Shown: positions 6,775 through 9,085 of the stretch, one piece after another | Layout of the letters: each line of letters opens with the position of its first letter | How positions within the stretch are numbered: the stretch's first letter is position 1 | Origin: JAWXCM01 sp034408745 | Lineage (GTDB): Bacteria > Acidobacteriota > Terriglobia > Bryobacterales > Bryobacteraceae | Direction: 5' to 3' | Length of the DNA stretch: 9,085 nt | NCBI GenBank assembly: GCA_034408745.1 | Contig: JAWXCM010000050.1 | Coordinates: 1 to 9,085 of the forward strand | Program-made: the position numbers and the translations under genes | Notes under the pieces: generated by a model | What the model was told of the DNA's origin: nothing | The model's input: the letters and a program-made list of their open reading frames with translations, nothing else | Database searches by the model: none

Positions 6775-8294
6775 GCGCTTCGCACCGGCTCCACCACCCC
6801 GTCCTGATCCAGCGCGTCGGCGGCGATCCAGCCCGACATCATGACCATTGGCATGCCAGGACCAGGGTGGGCAGCGCCACCAGCCAGATACAGTCCATGA
6901 ACATCGCGGCTGCGATTCGACGGCTTGAACGCGCCGTTGAACCGGCCATGACTCGCGATCCCGTAAATCGCACCATTCAGTACGCGATACCGGTCGTGAA
7001 TGTCCTGCGGTGTCAACGCTTCCTCCACCACGATGCGATCCTCCAGATCCGTCAGCCCCGCCGTCTTCGCGAGTTTATCGAGAATAACACGCCGGTATTT
7101 TGGAAGCATCGCCTTCCAGTCGTGGTGAGGGCGCAGATATGGAGTGTGAACCAGAATGTACAGCGCTTCGCCGCCCGGAGGCGCAACCCCGGGCTCGCTG
7201 ACCGACGGCGCCGCAATGTAACACGTAGGATCGGGAGCCGGTTCCCCCTTGCGGTAAATGAATTCGAACTCCTCGTGCGGATCGCGAGAGAACACGAAAT
7301 CGTGGTGCAGCAGATGGTCGTAGCGCTTGTTCAGCCCAAGGTACAGCACGACGCCCGAGCACGCCGGTTCATAGGACCGCCGGTTCTCGAACGCCCGCGC
7401 CGGAGCCCCGCCCAGCAGTTCCCTGTGTGTCCGTACAGCATCGGAATTTGAGACAACGGCACCCGCCGGAATCGTCTCTCCGTTGCTGGTAACCACGCCC
7501 GTCACATGACCGTGCTCAGTCATGATGCTCGCTACGTCGACACCGGTCTGGAACTCGACACCCAGATCGGACGCCAGCCGGCGCAGCGCTTTGGGAACCG
7601 CGCCAGTTCCGCCCCGTGGATACCAGACACCCTCGGCCGTCTGCATATGCGCGATCGCGCAGAGAATCGCCGGCGAAGCGTCGGGGGACGACCCAATGTA
7701 CTGCGTGAAATGGTCCAGCAACTGCGCCAGCCGCGCGTCCGGAATAAACTCGCGAATCGTCCCGGCTACCGAGCGGCCCATCCGCATCTGAAGCAAATCC
7801 TGCAGCACACTGATCTGGAACGTCCGCCGTAAATCGAGCGTGTCGATCACGCCCCCAATCGGTTTCCAAAAGAAATACCGGTCGGAAATTTCGTGCAGTT
7901 TCTTCGATAATTCCAGGAATTCCGTATATCCGGCCGCCGAATCGGGCGCGGCTTTTTGCAGATACCGCGCCATCTCTTCAGGCCGCTGGAGCAGATCGAT
8001 TACGGAGCCGTCGTCGAAGAAGCAGCGCCACTGCGGATCCAGCCGGATCAGGTCGAGATAGTCCGCCATCTCCAGCCCCGCCTCGCTGTACACGCGGCGA
8101 AGCACCGACGGCACAGTCAGAATCGTCGGCCCCATGTCGAAGCGGAAGCCGCCGCGCTCCAGCACCGCCGCCTTGCCGCCCACCCAGTCGTTCTTCTCCA
8201 GCACCGTCACCGCGTAGCCCCGAGCGGCCAGTGTGCAGGCCGCGGTAAGCCCGCCCAGCCCGCTTCCAATCACCACCACCGTCGAACCGTTCAT
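6756..8294 (-). CDS. Carotenoid FAD-dependent desaturase/oxidase (CrtN/CrtP/CrtI family)
   Basis: A 512-residue flavoprotein amine-oxidoreductase of the phytoene-desaturase family. The N-terminal FAD-binding Rossmann motif is IGSGLGGL (9-16), followed by the ribose-binding Glu33 and VGGK (38-41), then GFRFDMGPTIL. The middle has QYIGSSPDASPA (198-209) and the WYPRGG segment (224-229), typical of CrtI-type enzymes. The C-terminal FAD motif is LYLAGGAAHPGPGMPMVMMSG (468-488). The length fits the family (about 490-520). Such enzymes desaturate phytoene or dehydrosqualene/squalene, or oxidise the terminal methyl of C30 carotenes (CrtP). HPGPGMPMVMMSG and the neighbouring aldehyde dehydrogenase, glycosyltransferase and acyltransferase lean towards the C30 group; whether it is the desaturase (CrtN-like) or terminal oxidase (CrtP-like) cannot be decided here. 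Start ATG 8294 overlaps the aldehyde dehydrogenase stop (ATGA), with an AGGAAGGG site six bases upstream. An upstream in-frame ATG at 8378 lies inside that gene and is not used. Confidence 0.92.
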   Translation of the reverse strand: MNGSTVVVIGSGLGGLTAACTLAARGYAVTVLEKNDWVGGKAAVLERGGFRFDMGPTILTVPSVLRRVYSEAGLEMADYLDLIRLDPQWRCFFDDGSVIDLLQRPEEMARYLQKAAPDSAAGYTEFLELSKKLHEISDRYFFWKPIGGVIDTLDLRRTFQISVLQDLLQMRMGRSVAGTIREFIPDARLAQLLDHFTQYIGSSPDASPAILCAIAHMQTAEGVWYPRGGTGAVPKALRRLASDLGVEFQTGVDVASIMTEHGHVTGVVTSNGETIPAGAVVSNSDAVRTHRELLGGAPARAFENRRSYEPACSGVVLYLGLNKRYDHLLHHDFVFSRDPHEEFEFIYRKGEPAPDPTCYIAAPSVSEPGVAPPGGEALYILVHTPYLRPHHDWKAMLPKYRRVILDKLAKTAGLTDLEDRIVVEEALTPQDIHDRYRVLNGAIYGIASHGRFNGAFKPSNRSRDVHGLYLAGGAAHPGPGMPMVMMSGWIAADALDQDGVVEPVRSACVAHA

Positions 8295-9085
8295 CTGCTT
8301 CCCTTCCTGCGCATCGCCGCGCCAATCATCTCGCGAAGACCCCGCCAGCGTATCGCCAGCGTTCCGCCATGCAGGCATCTCAGAAAGCCGCTGAACAGCG
8401 CCGCGTCTTCGGAGTGCCGTGGATCGAGGTGCGGCAGCCAGCGGCTGCGCCTCACCACGATCGTCTTCAGCACCGTCATTTCCAGCAACCCTTCAGGCCC
8501 GCGAGTCACTCCGAAACCGCTGCGCCCGCGCCCGCCAAATGACACCCGGGGATCGGCTGTCGGCACAATCATGTCGTTGATCACCACCACACCCGCGTTC
8601 AGCCGCCGAGCGAACTCCGTGGCCTCGCGTTCCTTGCCGAACACCGTGGCGCCCAGGCCGTAGCCCGATTCGCCCGCCATCCGAATCGCGTCCTCATCGC
8701 TGGCCTCAATCACCGGCAGCGGAGATTCGCCTTCCAGCAGCCGGGCCATCTCCGGCGGCGCATACACACGTTTCGGCGCGATGCACGTGTCGCCGTTGTT
8801 TAAGCCCACACCAAACCGCAGCGCCCGCAGAACCAGTGCGACATCGGCCCCAGGCCTCACAAACACCGAATCGTCGCCCGAAAGTTCCATCACCGACGGA
8901 ATCCCGAGCCGCGCCAGCCTCCCCAGCACCTGCAGTCCAGTCGCGTTCGAGCCCGTCAGAAACACCTTGTCGACGCCCGCCTCAATCACCGCCTCGGCCT
9001 CTTCCGGCGCTTCCCCCAGCACCTGAAACAACCGCATGTCCAGTCCGCCATCGCGCAGGCACTCAGCCATCAGATCCATCACGCC
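8291..9085 (-). CDS. Aldehyde dehydrogenase, shortened form (5' truncated by window), probable carotenoid-aldehyde dehydrogenase
   Basis: The frame is open through the window's last base, so the N-terminal half of the NAD-binding domain (roughly 180 residues by comparison with typical ALDHs) lies outside. The GTG at 9082 is internal. In the visible 264 residues, counted from that GTG, one sees VFLTGSNATG (40-49, the NAD-binding FTGS motif), MELSGDD (65-71; Glu66 is the general base) and NNGDTCIAPKR (95-104; Cys100 is the nucleophile). After them comes the conserved FGGRGRSGFG segment (182-191) and a LEMTVLKTIVV strand. In the pathway it would oxidise a diapocarotenal to the carboxylate, as AldH does for staphyloxanthin. 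Two oddities: only about 20 residues separate Cys100 from the ESPLPV segment (119-124) that matches EIFGPVLPV, against about 97 in standard ALDHs; and about 50 residues extend past the usual end. Its stop overlaps the desaturase ATG by four bases. Family is certain, substrate inferred. Confidence 0.88.
   Translation of the reverse strand, partial: GVMDLMAECLRDGGLDMRLFQVLGEAPEEAEAVIEAGVDKVFLTGSNATGLQVLGRLARLGIPSVMELSGDDSVFVRPGADVALVLRALRFGVGLNNGDTCIAPKRVYAPPEMARLLEGESPLPVIEASDEDAIRMAGESGYGLGATVFGKEREATEFARRLNAGVVVINDMIVPTADPRVSFGGRGRSGFGVTRGPEGLLEMTVLKTIVVRRSRWLPHLDPRHSEDAALFSGFLRCLHGGTLAIRWRGLREMIGAAMRRKGSR
8301..8308 (-). promoter_or_regulatory. Ribosome binding site of the carotenoid desaturase
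   Basis: AGGAAGGG on the minus strand ends six bases before ATG 8294. It fixes the start at 8294 rather than the in-frame ATG at 8378, and sits inside the 3' end of the aldehyde dehydrogenase gene, consistent with coupled translation. Confidence 0.6.

Noticed and set aside
8291..9085. Aldehyde dehydrogenase as a pseudogene because of its short length
   Set aside because: The frame is intact, catalytic Glu and Cys are both present, downstream motifs are conserved, and the overlap with the next gene is preserved; a shortened functional subclass is more likely.

Overview
The window reads as high-GC chromosomal DNA of an acidobacterium, most likely the Solibacter/Bryobacter group. The main clue is the first gene: its C-terminal half has the look of the 'Solibacter uncharacterized C-terminal domain' (TIGR03437-like), a domain massively expanded in that lineage. 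The lineage call rests on remembered family features, not on a search. Six protein-coding genes and the end of a seventh are visible; I found no RNA gene, insertion sequence or CRISPR array.

Left half, plus strand (1-4519): the 3' part of a large secreted protein with a Soli_cterm-like domain (1-1329); a 131-base gap with two small hairpins; a 767-residue TPR lipoprotein (1461-3764); a 53-base gap holding an 11-bp hairpin; and a 233-residue membrane-embedded CPBP/CAAX-type glutamic protease with all three active-site motifs (3818-4519). A TPR lipoprotein next to this kind of CAAX-protease-related protein is typical of exosortase (PEP-CTERM-type) surface-protein loci, although no exosortase lies in the window.

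Right half, minus strand (9085 down to 4521): a tightly packed, partly overlapping operon. In transcription order it encodes an aldehyde dehydrogenase (5' end outside the window), a CrtN/CrtP/CrtI-family carotenoid desaturase or oxidase, a PlsC-like acyltransferase, a family-2 glycosyltransferase, and a small exported protein. The first four match the late enzymes of C30 carotenoid acid acyl-glycoside synthesis (staphyloxanthin-like): desaturation/oxidation of the diapocarotene end, oxidation of the aldehyde to a carboxylate, glycosylation, then acylation of the sugar. The product is probably a membrane-bound xanthophyll ester.

The two halves converge with a single base between their stop codons (4519/4521). 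The least ordinary things here are the aldehyde dehydrogenase, which lacks roughly 80 residues between the catalytic cysteine and the 'EIFGP'-equivalent segment and carries an extra tail of about 50 residues; the small exported protein appended to a carotenoid operon; and the hairpin between the TPR lipoprotein and the protease.
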